From assembly GCA_002812745.2 (NCBI GenBank), contig NCSJ02000046.1:124001-188000 (forward strand): a stretch of 64,000 nt of DNA, in the 5' to 3' direction. The position numbers were made by a program, and so were the translations under genes. Origin of the DNA: Scytalidium lignicola. Lineage: Eukaryota > Ascomycota > Leotiomycetes. Each line of letters begins with the position of its first letter. Position 1 is the first letter of the stretch. Shown here piece after piece: positions 47,292-59,340 of the stretch. The notes beneath the pieces were generated by a model. The model made no database searches. It was not told the DNA's origin and worked only from the letters and a program-made list of their open reading frames with translations.

Positions 47292-48803
47292 CTAAGTGTT
47301 TGTTGACTTAGTCAAACTATATGTCTCCCACTTAACACCGTCGCCCCAATACTCTCCACTAGCGTTGTCCGACTCGGAAGTTACGGCCATCGAACTCCAA
47401 GCTGTAATGAGACTTCTCCAATAACAGACCTCTGCAGCCTCACTTAAATAGCCTTGCTTGATCATAATATCTCTCTGCCGGTTTGCAATACTTTCTCCAA
47501 TTTCTGGACGTTCCATTAAAAAGTTTATTGTGTCCCCAAGATCTGACCAGTCAGGTTTGACAAAAACTATGTTTGCTTGGGACGATGGATATGATACGGG
47601 CCATGTTATGTTGGTTGACTCGTGGGGGTAGGATGTTGGCGGAGGTTTTGCGGGCCAATATTTGTCTTTGTACGGGTCGCTAGCGGACAAGTCTAGGGAG
47701 GAAGAGAACAGAGGTCGCATTAAGTGCGTATTATGAAGAAGGAATGTTGGTGGGGGAGTAAGTATTACAGATGCACAAGCTTGGTGGAACGGTAGACGGC
47801 CGGAGTATGATTTCCCCTGTTAATGCAATTAAGGTTCGTTATCGAGGGAGGGAAAAGGATGTCACTTACCTCAGCATAAATTATATACCTGTATTTGCAG
47901 AAATCTGTAATGTTGATGGTGTTATCAGCACTTTCCCCCGCCCAAATCGCAACATCTGCCCATTTCCTCCCCTCAGTTACTTCCAGAAGTTTTGGCCTTA
48001 GTCCCATATTCCAATCAGGATTGAACCAAGCCGTGCCTCTCCATACTGCTTTATCAATTTTCTCTCTCCACGGTGCTGCTTCCTCCAATTGATCAATTTT
48101 GGATAAAGCTTCATTAAGAGGTCCAATAAATGGGAGTGGCCAGGACCATGAACTAAAGTGCGGCATAAGCCACGGGTTCTTCGGTATACGTGGGTTATCC
48201 GTCCGTGAAAACGACCAAGAATTGGTTCTTGGTTCATCGTTTATGTTGAGTATAAAAAGTGTGTCAGGGAGTGGCGATGGAGAAGTGATGATTGCTCGAT
48301 GAAGGGAGTGAAGTACGGCCCCCACACGCTGTTAGATGTTACTATAACTGTCCTTTTAGGGGTATGGTTACTCAGAAACAAACATTAAGGACTCTGTCTT
48401 GAACAGCTGATATGATATAAAGCTGATATCCGTTTCTAAGTCAGATCATCAACTATCATATTTTGTAGATGTTACAAACCTTTCCATCTGTAATTCTTCC
48501 TTGTACAGAGCCAGGATAATCATCTGGGCCTTTGCGCAACTCAAATGGACCTTCTGCAATAGCTCTCTCAATTTCTCTGTTTAATCCTGGGAAGGCTGCT
48601 GCACATTGTTTCTTTGTCAAAGAAAATGACTTGAATGTCTCTGTTGGTGGAGGTTGCCTGTGGTTTTCAGATTGAAGAGGATATTCGCTCAAAATGTCTT
48701 GGAGAGAGAGGTTCTTAGAACGATATAAAAGCGCCAAAAAGAGGATGCCAATCAATAAAATTCCTGTGATTTCGCTGATTGACCTGAATCGCGGATACAT
48801 CAT
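47292..48803 (-). CDS. GT90 / CAP10-like glycosyltransferase
   Basis: Three exons, 48803-48480, 48328-47870 and 47816-47292, encode 435 residues. A type II membrane anchor (ITGILLIGILFLALLY, residues about 12-27) puts the enzyme in the secretory pathway. GT90 landmarks are LPDTLFILNINDEPRTNSW, a WLMPHFSSW block, KAVWRGTAWFNPDWN, RKWADVAIWAG, YRYIIYAEGKSYSGRLPFHQ and HLMRPLF. In fungi this family includes the Cryptococcus capsule protein Cap10 and related xylosyl- or mannosyl-transferases; the sugar donor cannot be inferred. The first intron (151 nt, GTTTGT donor) is longer than its neighbours. The length is at the short end for the family. The position between two surface-protein genes fits a role in glycan addition, but that link is inference. 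Confidence 0.8.
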
Positions 48804-49950
48804 CCTGACAACTCATATACACAGTTAACTTACATTCTCTGACGTTCTACTCCGTAGTAATCATGGTGGTTAGTCTTGGGGATATAAAGACTTTCAAGAG
48901 TTTCAACAAAAATTAGTGTAAAGTCTGAAGAAGATAACATGTCTTTATTGAGTGCTTACTAGCTAGGCAACGGTGATTGGTCTGTATTGGCCAGAAATCT
49001 CGGCTGAATGCGACGTGTGAGGATACGGTAATAATTATATTAAGCGCACGGATTAGGATAAAAGCATTGTGTGGGGCGCGTGTGTAATTGATTGGACAGA
49101 TGAACTGCTAAGCAGCATCAAAATTTGAAACGTATTGTTTCTCTCAGATATAAAGTGAAGATATAATTATTACTGAAGAACTAGTTTATTATCGATTATC
49201 TTGAGGCTTGCAGCAAATATGATATAGTAAGTTCAGAAGGGGGGAAGTTTCATATGATAATTGAAAGAGTCGTGACTTATTGAGTTTGCAATAAATCCTT
49301 GTAGAAGGTACTATGTCTATTTACTAATTTTAAGAACTACGTAAATCTGATATCTTTTACGTATACCCTCGAGTTTTTCTCTTTTACTATAACTTAACTG
49401 TGGCTGTGACCTCAGCAGGTTGCAGGTGTAGTCTCACCTGGGATTGTAACAATCTGGCAACGTTACCGGCTTTGACATATTTAGAATAAATCCAAGAAAG
49501 ATGATGCAGCATCGTGAGCATAACGAGCAGTTTTATAACCAAGGAATTAAAAGTTTATCTCGGATAACAACAGATAAAGTAATGCTCTTCGTTTGCAAGC
49601 CCTCGTATTTTCCCGTCATACAAGGTGTTTACAGCTCCTAAACGAGAAGTTATTGGTGGTTTGGGATGTTTGCTATAACAGTAACCTCGTGTACGAGTTA
49701 TAAGAGAATCACACGTTGTGGTAGGAGCCGAAGTTAGTGCTACAGTATAGCTCTCACAAAGTAGTTAGTAGAGAATCATATGCCTATTCTTGTACTTATC
49801 GAGGAGGTATATAAGCACACTGGACTCATTTGACAAAACGCAAGACAGACTTCAAGTTGCGTCATCTATATTACTGATTCCTAAGCACCTTCATTCTCAT
49901 AAAGGATCCTCAACATCAAGCCAATAAAGCTTATATCTGATACCTTCACT
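48804..49950. other. Divergent intergenic region
   Basis: About 1.15 kb between the divergent GT90 and CBM18 genes, AT-rich, no gene supported. It must contain both promoters. Confidence 0.4.
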
Positions 49951-50229
49951 ATGCGTTCCATCGCCATCACTCTCGTTGGATTTCTATCAGTCTTGCAAAC
50001 TGCCCAAGCTGTTGCTCTTGTACCCAGTTTAGAGCACCGTCAAGAAGGTTCCTGTGCCTTCACTCCCTGTGCACCAGGTTATTGCTGTTCAGTCTGGGAC
50101 TATTGTGGAACAGGACCAGAGTATTGTCAGTCGGGGTCATGTACTGGCGGGGTTGGAGGTAATTGTTCTGCAGGCCTGTGTTGCTCTGCTTGGGGATACT
50201 GCGGATCTGGAGCTGGATATTGTTTCTAG
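49951..50229 (+). CDS. Small secreted protein with two CBM18 (hevein-like) chitin-binding domains
   Basis: A single exon of 92 residues. A signal peptide (MRSIAITLVGFLSVLQTAQA) and short spacer ending in EHRQ lead to two back-to-back hevein-like modules: CAFTPCAPGYCCSVWDYCG...YC (about 36-62) and CSAGLCCSAWGYCGSGAGYC (about 72-91). Both keep the CCS-W-YCG core with the aromatic chitin contacts. CBM18 binds chitin oligomers outside the cell. Mature size and lack of a catalytic domain are effector-like: such proteins can shield hyphal chitin or bind released fragments, but that role is inferred. The protein ends two residues after the last Cys-containing motif, so the second module is shortened at its C-terminus. 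Confidence 0.85.
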   Translation: MRSIAITLVGFLSVLQTAQAVALVPSLEHRQEGSCAFTPCAPGYCCSVWDYCGTGPEYCQSGSCTGGVGGNCSAGLCCSAWGYCGSGAGYCF

Positions 50230-50775
50230 CCACACAGACCAGTCTGCTTAGGAATTGGAAGAAGTGCAGCCTAGGGATGCTTAATTCTGATACTATGAAG
50301 TCCAATTGCAGACCTAGACAACGAAGCTATGGGAGTAACAACAGCTTGGGTAGTGTTAAGAAACTATATTCCGTTACTTTGGGGCAAATGAATATCTTGA
50401 GCACGGAATCGAAAACTGCAAACGGGTACTCCAATTGACGTTAAGATCTGTCAGTGAATGTCTAGACGAAATTTCTTAAATGCGATTCCTAAATTAATAT
50501 TCTTGGAAGTTTAATATCAAACATTTCTATGGTCGAAACATGAACGAACTTTGTTCCTTATTTACTTTCCCCTTCATTTACAGCCTATACTTTGGAATCA
50601 GACCGAGATGCAATCAAGCAGAAGAATATACGTTATGTTTATTTAATGCACTATCAGTAACACGGATAAAATAGTTAGTAAAGGCTTAAATGTAGTTAGT
50701 TACCTTGAATTTTATTCAACTAATACATAAGTTTAATTAACACCCCATAAGTCAAGTTTAACAGTTACATATATT
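50230..50775. other. Convergent intergenic region
   Basis: About 545 bp with no supportable gene; contains the 3' flanks of the CBM18 gene and the Zn2Cys6 gene. Confidence 0.4.
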
Positions 50776-53259
50776 CTAGAACCCCATACCAGGTTCAAAC
50801 TCATCTAAGCTAGGAATCTGTGACATATCCATATCCATAAACATATCCATATCAGCCATAAATGAATGCCCAAGATCGCTATATACATCTGTCAAATTGC
50901 CAACAAAATCCATGAAACTGAAAGTCCTACATTATGTTAACATCAAGGTACATATAAGCTTGGTGGTGATAGGCATGAACTTACTGCAGACTATCCTCAT
51001 TTTGGGGGTTGTTATGATTGATTGCAAGACCAATCTCCGCTAAACGAACAGGGAGTTCTTGCACTACTAATCCACAAAATCCAACCGGTTCCATGCCACG
51101 TAAAATAGAAAAGCAGTCTTCCATGTCGATCTGGTACTCTAAAGATCCAGTCTTACCAAGAGCAAGGACAAACACCATTGTGATTTTTAGAATGAAACAA
51201 GTATCGAATGTGACTAGACTCGATAGGCTACTTTCTGCTGACATGCTCTTTAAAACTACAAGGGCGTTTTTGGCTGCGTCGATGCAGATGTCACTCAATT
51301 TTTCAAACCATTCTTTCTTAGTTTGATTTAATTTAGGTCCTCTGAGCACAAGATATAGGAGAAAGGTTCTTGTTAATAATATCGTTGCATCCCAGTAATG
51401 TAGATGGAGGATCCCAACTGCCCTTCTATGCTCTGGTGGTATTGGAACGTCCCATTTTAGATGTGATGGTAAAGACGCTTGCCACTTCTGAACAGAGGAG
51501 AGCAAGCTGGCGGTTTTAGAGAAGGAGATTGTCCTTGAATCGGCGGATCGCTCTGGGTATGTTGCCTGGATTATATCTCGTTTTAGGCGGCTAATTAACA
51601 TTGAGGCCGAGACAAAGCCTAACGGAGTGGCTGGACCAGGATCAAACACCTATACAATATGATTAATTGATCAGATAAACCTATTTTTTGGGAAACATAA
51701 AATTCCAAGACATAAAGGAAGACGGAAAGGTTTCTATTATGTTATATGGAGAAAAGACTACGAACCTGTTCTAACGGACTTGGTGTCTGGATTCGCAAGA
51801 TACGTCCGTCTATCATGAATGGACTGCCACAGAGAGAAGATATTTCTTGATCTAAGACATATAGTGTCCACCAGATTCTTCTGTTTTGTTGTCTTTCGGC
51901 CAGACTCTGTGATGATGGTCCTTTATCATATTGGAGTCCTAATGTGAAAGCAATTCTGACACTTGAACCGATGTAAATATAAGAACCAATTCGGAAACCG
52001 AAGTTTCCCAGAATAATACCCTTTTGATATTAGTTATATTAATAAAACATAGCTCGGAACTGAGATAACATAATATAACAAAACATACTAGAATTGCAAA
52101 GGCCCGAATACTATCTACGCCAGCCTCATCTTGTGCTGAAGGCACTAGACCCTTTGCAAGTGACAGGTAGTCCTGAAAAGATTTTGTATCTGAGAATACT
52201 GGTGCCACTTGAGATATAGATCCATCAAATAAGCCACCGTATTGTCCATGGATAGAGGCAGCCCCTAGAGCAAAAATTCCGTATAGTGAGCACAGCCAGG
52301 CACTACTTGACGTAGCTCCACCATCGGCATAAGTCCGATCTAAGCGCGTTTGGAACTGCTTAATTGGATATAACCAGTAAGTGGAATTGATATCATCAAA
52401 GAACCGTTTGACATAATATGTGCATGAGTCACGAGGAGGAAGGTAAGGATTCCCTAAGATTGCAGAGCCATCTGGAGGTCTGATTCTTTTTGGTTTTTCA
52501 GGGGGGTAGGCTGCTTTTCTTGGAGGTAAAATAATCCGAGTGTCTTGTTTTTCTAGACTAATTGATCCTTTTATTGAGCAGACAGCATCGTTGAAGGCTA
52601 TATCCGAATATGGACCGATATATCCTAGAAAAAAGTGCTTAGCCCAGATGATGTTGTAAGTTCTAGTGTCTGTGGCATACGATATTCCCCGAGTGAATCC
52701 TCCATCATGCAGCCTAGTTGCCTATTTAAGTTACTTATTTCCTCACTTTGTGGCTCATGTTCGTTTCTCTCATTGCTGTTTACGCCAACATTAGGTGTAT
52801 CGATGACTGGACTTTGCTCGTAACCCACTCCTCTTTCGAGTTCTTCCGCAATCCGTTTCAAGCTCTCCAAGGAAAGGTCCTGCCCAGGTAGTAGATGGCG
52901 TAAGATTCGGATGCAGCACTGGTACTCTTCTTCTGTCACATGATAATATGGTCTCTTTTTCTGACGGTCAGTTCCGCTGCATTCTACACCAATATGAGCG
53001 CAGTATTTGCACGGTCCGGGTACTAAGATATAGAAGGTAAATCAGAAGGCTTTTCAGACATATATAATAGACTCTAGTTTCAACAGACCTGGATTCACAC
53101 ACTTTGGCTATTAGTTCTGATCATATGGATTATGTGGGTTTTTTTTTTNAAAATACAAACCTTGGTCTTTCTGCTTTTGCAACGGTCACAGCTTTGTGGC
53201 GTTCGGGGTTTCTTAGCTGTGGAGTTGCCCGCCGTCGCTGACGGGTCTAGCCTTGCCAT
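50776..53259 (-). CDS. Zn2Cys6 fungal transcription factor
   Basis: Seven exons fit: 53259-53161, 53089-53101 (13 nt), 53022-52681, 52624-52089, 52020-51766, 51649-50985 and 50926-50776, for 686 residues. The zinc cluster is CDRCKSRKTK | C(VNP) | ...CKYCAHIGVEC with spacing C-x2-C-x6-C-x7-C-x2-C-x6-C; the third Cys comes only from the micro-exon. The fungal-trans middle domain is evident (YIGPYSDIAFNDAV, IGSSVRIAFTLGLQY, RRIWWTLYVLDQEIS, CGSPFMIDGR). The tail is acidic and Met-rich (ADMDMFMDMDM), a possible activation region. The 56-nt intron between exons 3 and 4 (GTATGC...TTTTTTCTAG) would look like a frameshift if missed. Target genes are unknown. The gene sits in a region with an oxidoreductase and a hydrolase, about 4-7 kb away. 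Confidence 0.85.
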
Positions 53260-53896
53260 ACCAAATATATTCTGACATATAACAAGGTCAATACCATTGT
53301 TGTTCTGAATGTTGTGGTGCAATAGATGAGATCAACACATCCACGTGGAGAGAGGGTGAAATGCGGAGAGCCAGGCAAGTGGGGCTGTTCCGTGTTAGAC
53401 GAAGCTAATGCTGATAGTCCTCAAGACTTCTACGAATAACTTTAATGCTTAATTACAGCTCTCCTTTTTTTCATTTTGATTTATTTAATAGAATAAAATA
53501 CAACATATGATCAGTGCATATCGTGAAGAATTTCTTATGGCTTTTAAGGTAAGGANTTTTTTTAGATTGTCATATCTGTGAGGTAATCTGGACAGGGCAG
53601 TTTGGAAACGCTTTGAGACGAGCTCCGGACCTTTTACACGAGGAAGTTCTATAATATAACTTTACATAATCATTACTGATGAATAATATTTTGTCGAATG
53701 ATAAACTGGTAAACTTGCGGCTTGAAGTAGTAATTGGTGTGAACCTGAAAGTGAAGGTACGCTAACGAGTAAAGCTTTTAATGGTGAGTCGGGGAACCGC
53801 TCCCTCGGGTTCTTCCGTACTTCAAAAAAAGTTAGCGAATTCTACAATCTTTTTATTCCGACCTTCAGATTACACCCAGACTGTCTATTTACAGAT
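53260..53896. other. Divergent promoter region (regulator / Faf1)
   Basis: About 640 bp between the regulator's and Faf1's start codons; an ambiguous base at 53556 lies next to a T run. No gene supported. Confidence 0.4.
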
Positions 53897-54811
53897 ATGG
53901 CTTCAACACTGGGAAAAAGGAAACGCGAAGCTGCGCCAGTTGCTAAAGGACGTTCAAGATCTGGTTCTCCGACACCAGGCACGATTGAGCAGGATGCGCA
54001 GGAGATTTTTCGGCGGCATTTTGAAGCACAATTCAAGCCTCTGCCAACAGTAAAGCGGAAGGCGGTCAGGCCGATCGAGGTTGAATCTGCAGATGAGGAT
54101 AATGCTAGTGAAGAAACAGACTGGGAAGGAATATCGGCCGATGAGGGTGATGTGCAGGTGGTCGAGCATACAGAAAAGAAGGTTGAAATTCCTAGGATGT
54201 CGAAGACTGAGTTGAAGGCATTTATGGTATGGATACCTGCTACGTTATCCTTGCAAAGATCTTGCTAACTCCTAATTTAGAGTTCTAAGCCCATAAAAAC
54301 AGGCGAAGAAATATCTAATGTCAAAGGAAAGGCATCGAAAGATGACGAGGAGGACGCAGCAACAGAGGCATTAAATCTCAAAAATGACCTCGCCCTGCAA
54401 AGACTGTTGGCCGAATCGCATCTGCTTGACTCCTCGTTCACACACACATCCAAGAATAGGCATAAAGCCACCGACCTTCGCATACAAGCCTTGGGCGCAA
54501 AGACCTCAATCTTGAAACAAGAAAAGATGCCAATGGCACACAGGAAAGGAATCATCGCCAAAGAGAAGGAAAGGGAGGAGCAGAGAAGGGCAGAGGCTAA
54601 GGCAAATGGTATAATTTTAGAGAAGGCGAAGGTGAAACCGCAAGGGAAACCGCAGAGAGATCGGGGCGTGGATGCACCTGGAGTGGGAAAGTTTAGGGGA
54701 GGAATGCTAAAACTGAGCAAGAAGGATATACACGATATCGAGGGCCCAAAGAGAAAATTTGCTGCAAAATCTAGTAGAGGTAGAGGTGGAAAGAAAGGCC
54801 GGGGAAGATGA
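53897..54811 (+). CDS. FAF1: Faf1-like 40S ribosomal subunit assembly factor
   Basis: Two exons, 53897-54226 and 54281-54811, encode 286 residues. The protein is highly charged. Landmarks are GKRKREAAP at the start, IFRRHFEAQFKPL, an acidic patch (ESADEDNASEETDWEGIS), RMSKTELKAFM before the intron, then DLALQRLLAESHLL, KATDLRIQALGAKTSI and VGKFRGGMLKLSKKDI, and a basic RGRGGKKGRGR end. The order FRRHFEAQF...LRLKALG...KFRGGTLKLSK matches the yeast Faf1 family, which acts in nucleolar processing of the small-subunit rRNA. The second intron end (CCTAATTTAG) is standard. Confident at the family level. Confidence 0.82.
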
Positions 54812-56986
54812 TCATTTACAGGCGGTGTGAAACAGAACTGGGGGTTATTTCTGGTACTGTACGAGTGCCATGGGTGTCGGACACTTACTCTGCAATGAAT
54901 AATGATACCGCTTACAAAAGCTAAGATTGTCTATTTTGGATCAGATAAGATGAGGAGGTTCGAGAACCTGACGGCGAGCTGTTATCTAGAGAAGGAGAAG
55001 TAACGCAGATGGATATGGGCTCCCATCTTATCTGTCATTTCTGATGCAGTGGGATGCTGAATACCCATCTCCACTTCTATTCTATCTACTAGCAAATCAG
55101 ACTTTTTACATCCCACTGTAGAACGTTCAGTTTCTCTCTCAGATCCAGACTGAAGAAGGTTGGCGTGGTTGAGTATCGGAAATCTGCGCAACTGATGGGG
55201 ATTTGTAGTTCTGCTAGTCATCTGCAGAAAAGGGACGTTCAACGCTGTTACCAAAGAAGTGCTAGTTCCTATGGAGCTCTTCTAATCGTTGCAGAACTAA
55301 AGCTCATTGTCACGGCTATGGTCGGCTCGTGCTCTAATTTTTCTGAAGTTATGACGATTCGCAGGCTTTGGACCCTTTATTCTAGGCTTAACTGAGAATC
55401 TGTTATGCAAACTACTAGTTGACAGGGCTCGTGGTCGGGTGGACGTCAGAACGGCTACCACATGTAAGCTATATTAGGGACCTAGAATGACCATTCATTT
55501 CATTGCTAGCAATTGGATTGATCACAGCAATAGCACTAAACTTAGCTAAACTTGGTAATCTCCGATTTATGGGGTTACTGTAACTGGCCGTAACAGTTAT
55601 CCACAGTAAGCTGATAGTCATCCACTGAACAAGACAGTTGCAGTGCACATAAATACATTACACTTCTACAACTATTAAACAGGCACGGCAAGTTCAGCTG
55701 CCCACTAACCCCGGAATTTGACAGGTAATGTGATTAACGCTAATGCTATATGCTTATTTCCGTTATCTACAACTTTCCGGATCCGTACAACTCTGGATAT
55801 AATAACAGATCACCTATTTTAACTCCGAAGGGTGATGTGGATACTGTCTGTAAACACAAATCGTGAATATAGAGCTTAGACGTCTATTTCCGTGCCAATT
55901 CACGTTGCCAAGGTCTTATTAAGCAAGTGCTTACAGCTTATAAACCGGGGAGACGGAGGACCAAGTTTGTTTGCATTTAGGTTGTTCGATTATGGAACGG
56001 TTGATTGTCCTATTTTGGAAACCATCGTACTTACGATTACGTAGTTATCAGATGCCAACGTAAGTGGAGGTAGGCACGTGAAAAAATTGAAATGCATCCT
56101 GAGATCTCTTACAGTACACGTATCGAGCATAGCTCCAAGAACATACGACTAGCCTTTTAAATCCGAAAACTACCCTTGTTTGGTTGAATCCAATGCCATA
56201 GCTGAATTATGCCATGAAATATATACGGCGTTCCTTTTTCTCATAAGCTCGTGAGTCTGAGATCAAAGCATCGGAGACAAGGTAGCCTTCCGAATCTCCG
56301 AATTTCCGGCGGGATTCTCTGCTTCCATCCAATCAGGAGCCGTCATCCTTGGGGACCGCGGGAAGATCGGGTGCGGGGGTGGGGTGCGATTCCGTAGAAT
56401 CTTCAAATGTATGGGGTTCGAGCTAACTCGGCACATATATATATCGTAAGGACAAATAAAGCATCGATAGTTTGCTCACCCAGTGATCTTCATAGTGCTG
56501 ACGATAGACGGTTTGGATCTGTCCGTACGTACTTACGTACAGCGTTACATAACTAAACCCCTGTATATTTGAAATGCTACAGTATACCACGTAAACGCTC
56601 TGCCGCCATCTCTCCCATCAGGCCGCGTTAGCAGTCCAGAAAGACAGTCTTGAAACCATAGCAATGCCTCTAAGGTCAACGCTGACGAGTGAGATTGTCG
56701 GAGATTGAGAAAAATAGGGTATGTAAAACTTGCATTTGTCAGACTTCTTTAACCTCCGGCGGTGGGTGATCTCCGACCCTAACGCGTGGAGGGGGACGGC
56801 ATATTCCCTGCTGTTCTAGATGTCCCGGCCGCTAAAATCACAATTGGAAATATTAAAAAGACATGCTTCCCGCTTTCTAGTTTCCCGCCATACTCGAAGG
56901 ATTTAGTTTTACATTCCATAGACGTGCTTTGAATTTATATATCCAGCACCCGTAGCATGTTCAGATAGTTACCCATATTAGGCGAG
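54812..56986. other. Long intergenic region upstream of the aldehyde dehydrogenase
   Basis: About 2.2 kb. Open frames are short and undistinguished. A TATATATA stretch near 56436 and GC-rich sequence before it lie within 600 bp of the next gene and could be promoter, but no defined site is assigned. Confidence 0.4.
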
Positions 56987-58639
56987 ATGGCAGCAACACC
57001 CCAGAATATTGAAACCCGGCTCTTTATCAACGGCGAGGTAAGTCGTGTGGGGCCCTGGCATTGGCTGGAACTTTGTTAACAGGAAATCACAGTTCGTTGA
57101 GGCCGAGAATGGAAAGACCTTCGACCTTATCTCGCCAGGGACATTAAAGCCTGTAGCTAAAGGTATGTTCAAACCATGTATCGTTTCTATTTCAGACTCG
57201 AACTCACACTCTCAAAGTGCATGAGGCCTCAGAGCGCGATACAGATCGTGCGGTAGCGGCTGCCAAAGCAGNCCAACCGGCATGGGCAGCTCTTGATGTC
57301 ACGGAACGAGGTGCCTGCTTCAAGAAGTTAGCTGCTCTGATCCGTCCAATTATACCTGAGCTTGCTGTGCTGGAAGCTCTATCCATGGGACGACCCGTAG
57401 GAGAGTACGGTGATGGGGAAATTTGTGCCTCCACCTTCGATCATTATTCGGAAGCTGGCTACGATGTCCAAGGAACCACGAGCTTGAGCACACCGGGCCA
57501 TGTCGCTATGACATTTAGACAGCCTTATGGAGTTGTTGCTGGTATCATTCCTTGGAATGCGCCTTTGATTTTCTTTGCCAATAAGGTTGCTCCTGCGTTG
57601 ATCGTAGGCAACACAGTCGTTCTGAAGAGCAGCGAGAAAGCTCCTCTTACCGTAAGTAATATAAAATTATTCGCCCAGACCTAGTTCATGTTTGGATTCT
57701 TAACTTGCACTACTATGATGCTGATAAATTTGAGTTTATTAGTCTGCGAGGCTTGCAACCTTAATTAAGGAGGCAGGGTTCCCTCCAGGAGTGCTAAATG
57801 TCATCACCGGCTTTGGAGGTGTTTCCGGTTCAATCCTCAGCTCTCACATGGATGTGCGCGCTCTGTCTTTCACCGGATCAACCCGCACCGGAAGGCTTAT
57901 CCAGCAAGCTGCTGCTAAGTCGAACTTGAAAGCCGTTTTCCTCGAGCTCNGTGGGAAATCACCTGCGATTATCTTCGATGACGCAGATATAGAGAAGGCA
58001 GTCCACGATACTCAGTTCTCAATACAATGGAATAGTGGCCAGGTCTGCATGGCCAATTCCCGAATCTACGTTCAAGACACTATTTTCCACAAGTTTGTAG
58101 CCCTATTCAAAGAAAAGTTCGGCTCTGTGTCTATTGGTGACCCTACACGAAACGACGTCAACCATGGTCCTCAAGCCGACAAGATCCAGCATGATAATGT
58201 CCTCAGGTATATTGAGATAGGTAAGAAAGACGGTAAATTAGAGCTCGGAGGCACCGTTCCAGATGGTGAAAATGGCTACTTTGTCAGTCCTACCATCTTT
58301 ACCGGTATCCCCGAGGACTCCCAGATCATGAAAGAAGAAGTCTTCGGTCCAGTTGTCAACATAAATATGTTCCACACTGAGGAAGAAGTCCTGGCAAAGG
58401 CTAACAACACCGAATATGGACTGTATGCTTCAGTATATACCAAGAATATTGACAGGGCGATGAGATGCGCTAAGGCAATTGAGGCCGGCACAGTGGGGAT
58501 TAACGTTACCAGCCCAAAGACAGCATATGACATGCCCTTTGGTGGATTTAAGGGTTCTGGTATTGGTAGAGAGGGAAAGCCATTTTACAGTATGAATAAC
58601 TTTTTGGAGACTAAGTCTGTTCTTATTAAGATTGATTAA
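56987..58639 (+). CDS. NAD(P)-dependent aldehyde dehydrogenase
   Basis: Four exons, 56987-57037, 57093-57162, 57218-57651 and 57743-58639, encode 483 residues. Family landmarks: [43 protein letters not shown] (oxyanion Asn), [22 protein letters not shown] (cofactor loop), FLEL-GKSP (general base Glu near 253), [11 protein letters not shown] (catalytic Cys near 287), EEVFGPVV, and [13 protein letters not shown] near the end. It oxidises aldehydes to acids; the substrate is not readable. Two codons contain an ambiguous base (57272 and 57950), the latter right after FLEL, where the family has G. No targeting signal is visible, so the enzyme is probably cytosolic. Confidence 0.93.
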
Positions 58640-59340
58640 AATAGCAAAATATCAGCAATTAGTTAAGCGATAAGAGTTTAGATTGCCAGTGTTAGTGCCA
58701 TATAGTGATGTTATGCTACAACGGAAGCCATTTCAGTATGTGAATTTTTAAAACTCTGCAGTAGGAGTTTCTCTTTGGCGCCTGGGCAGCATTTTGAACT
58801 TTAAGCTCAACATCGTATTACTGTTGATTCTGTTCAGTGCCCTAGTTGTGGCAACACTACTGGCTAGAAACTAAATCCTTGATGATAGATCGGGATTTAC
58901 CTTGGAGGTATTTTGAAGGGAATGAGTATAAGGCAAGGTTTTAAAGACTTATATTAATTGGGATTTCCTTTTAGTAAGGCATTATTTTCAATAATATGGG
59001 GAGTAAGACGTCGTAAAGGTGTTTCAGTACTTAGGAGCCTTACAAGTATCATTTTTTGTGGGTTTTGTTCCTACTACATCTGAATATCAATAGTTAGTCC
59101 GATCTAAGGTAATTTTTAAAGGGTTATACAACGTATATTGAAGATTAATTATAGTAGACCGTGTTTATTCAAACGAACTTCTAATTTAATCTAATTGTTA
59201 CTAGAACAATTAATTGGAGGTTAAAGCTAAATTTGAGATACATGTGCCTTATCCCATCTTCGTGGAAACTAAGATGACCAAATCCAATATAAATCTAACA
59301 CTTTTAAGATATGAAAGTCTCTGTCAATGCATAATAAAGC
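58640..59340. other. Convergent intergenic region
   Basis: About 700 bp, AT-rich, no gene seen; holds the 3' flanks of the dehydrogenase and hydrolase genes. Confidence 0.4.

Noticed and set aside
54982..55254. 90-codon minus-strand frame
   Set aside because: No ATG at its first codon and no homology-like features; typical of random open frames.
56341..56500. Possible tRNA or other structured RNA in the GC-rich patch
   Set aside because: No clover-leaf arms or A/B box pair could be assembled.
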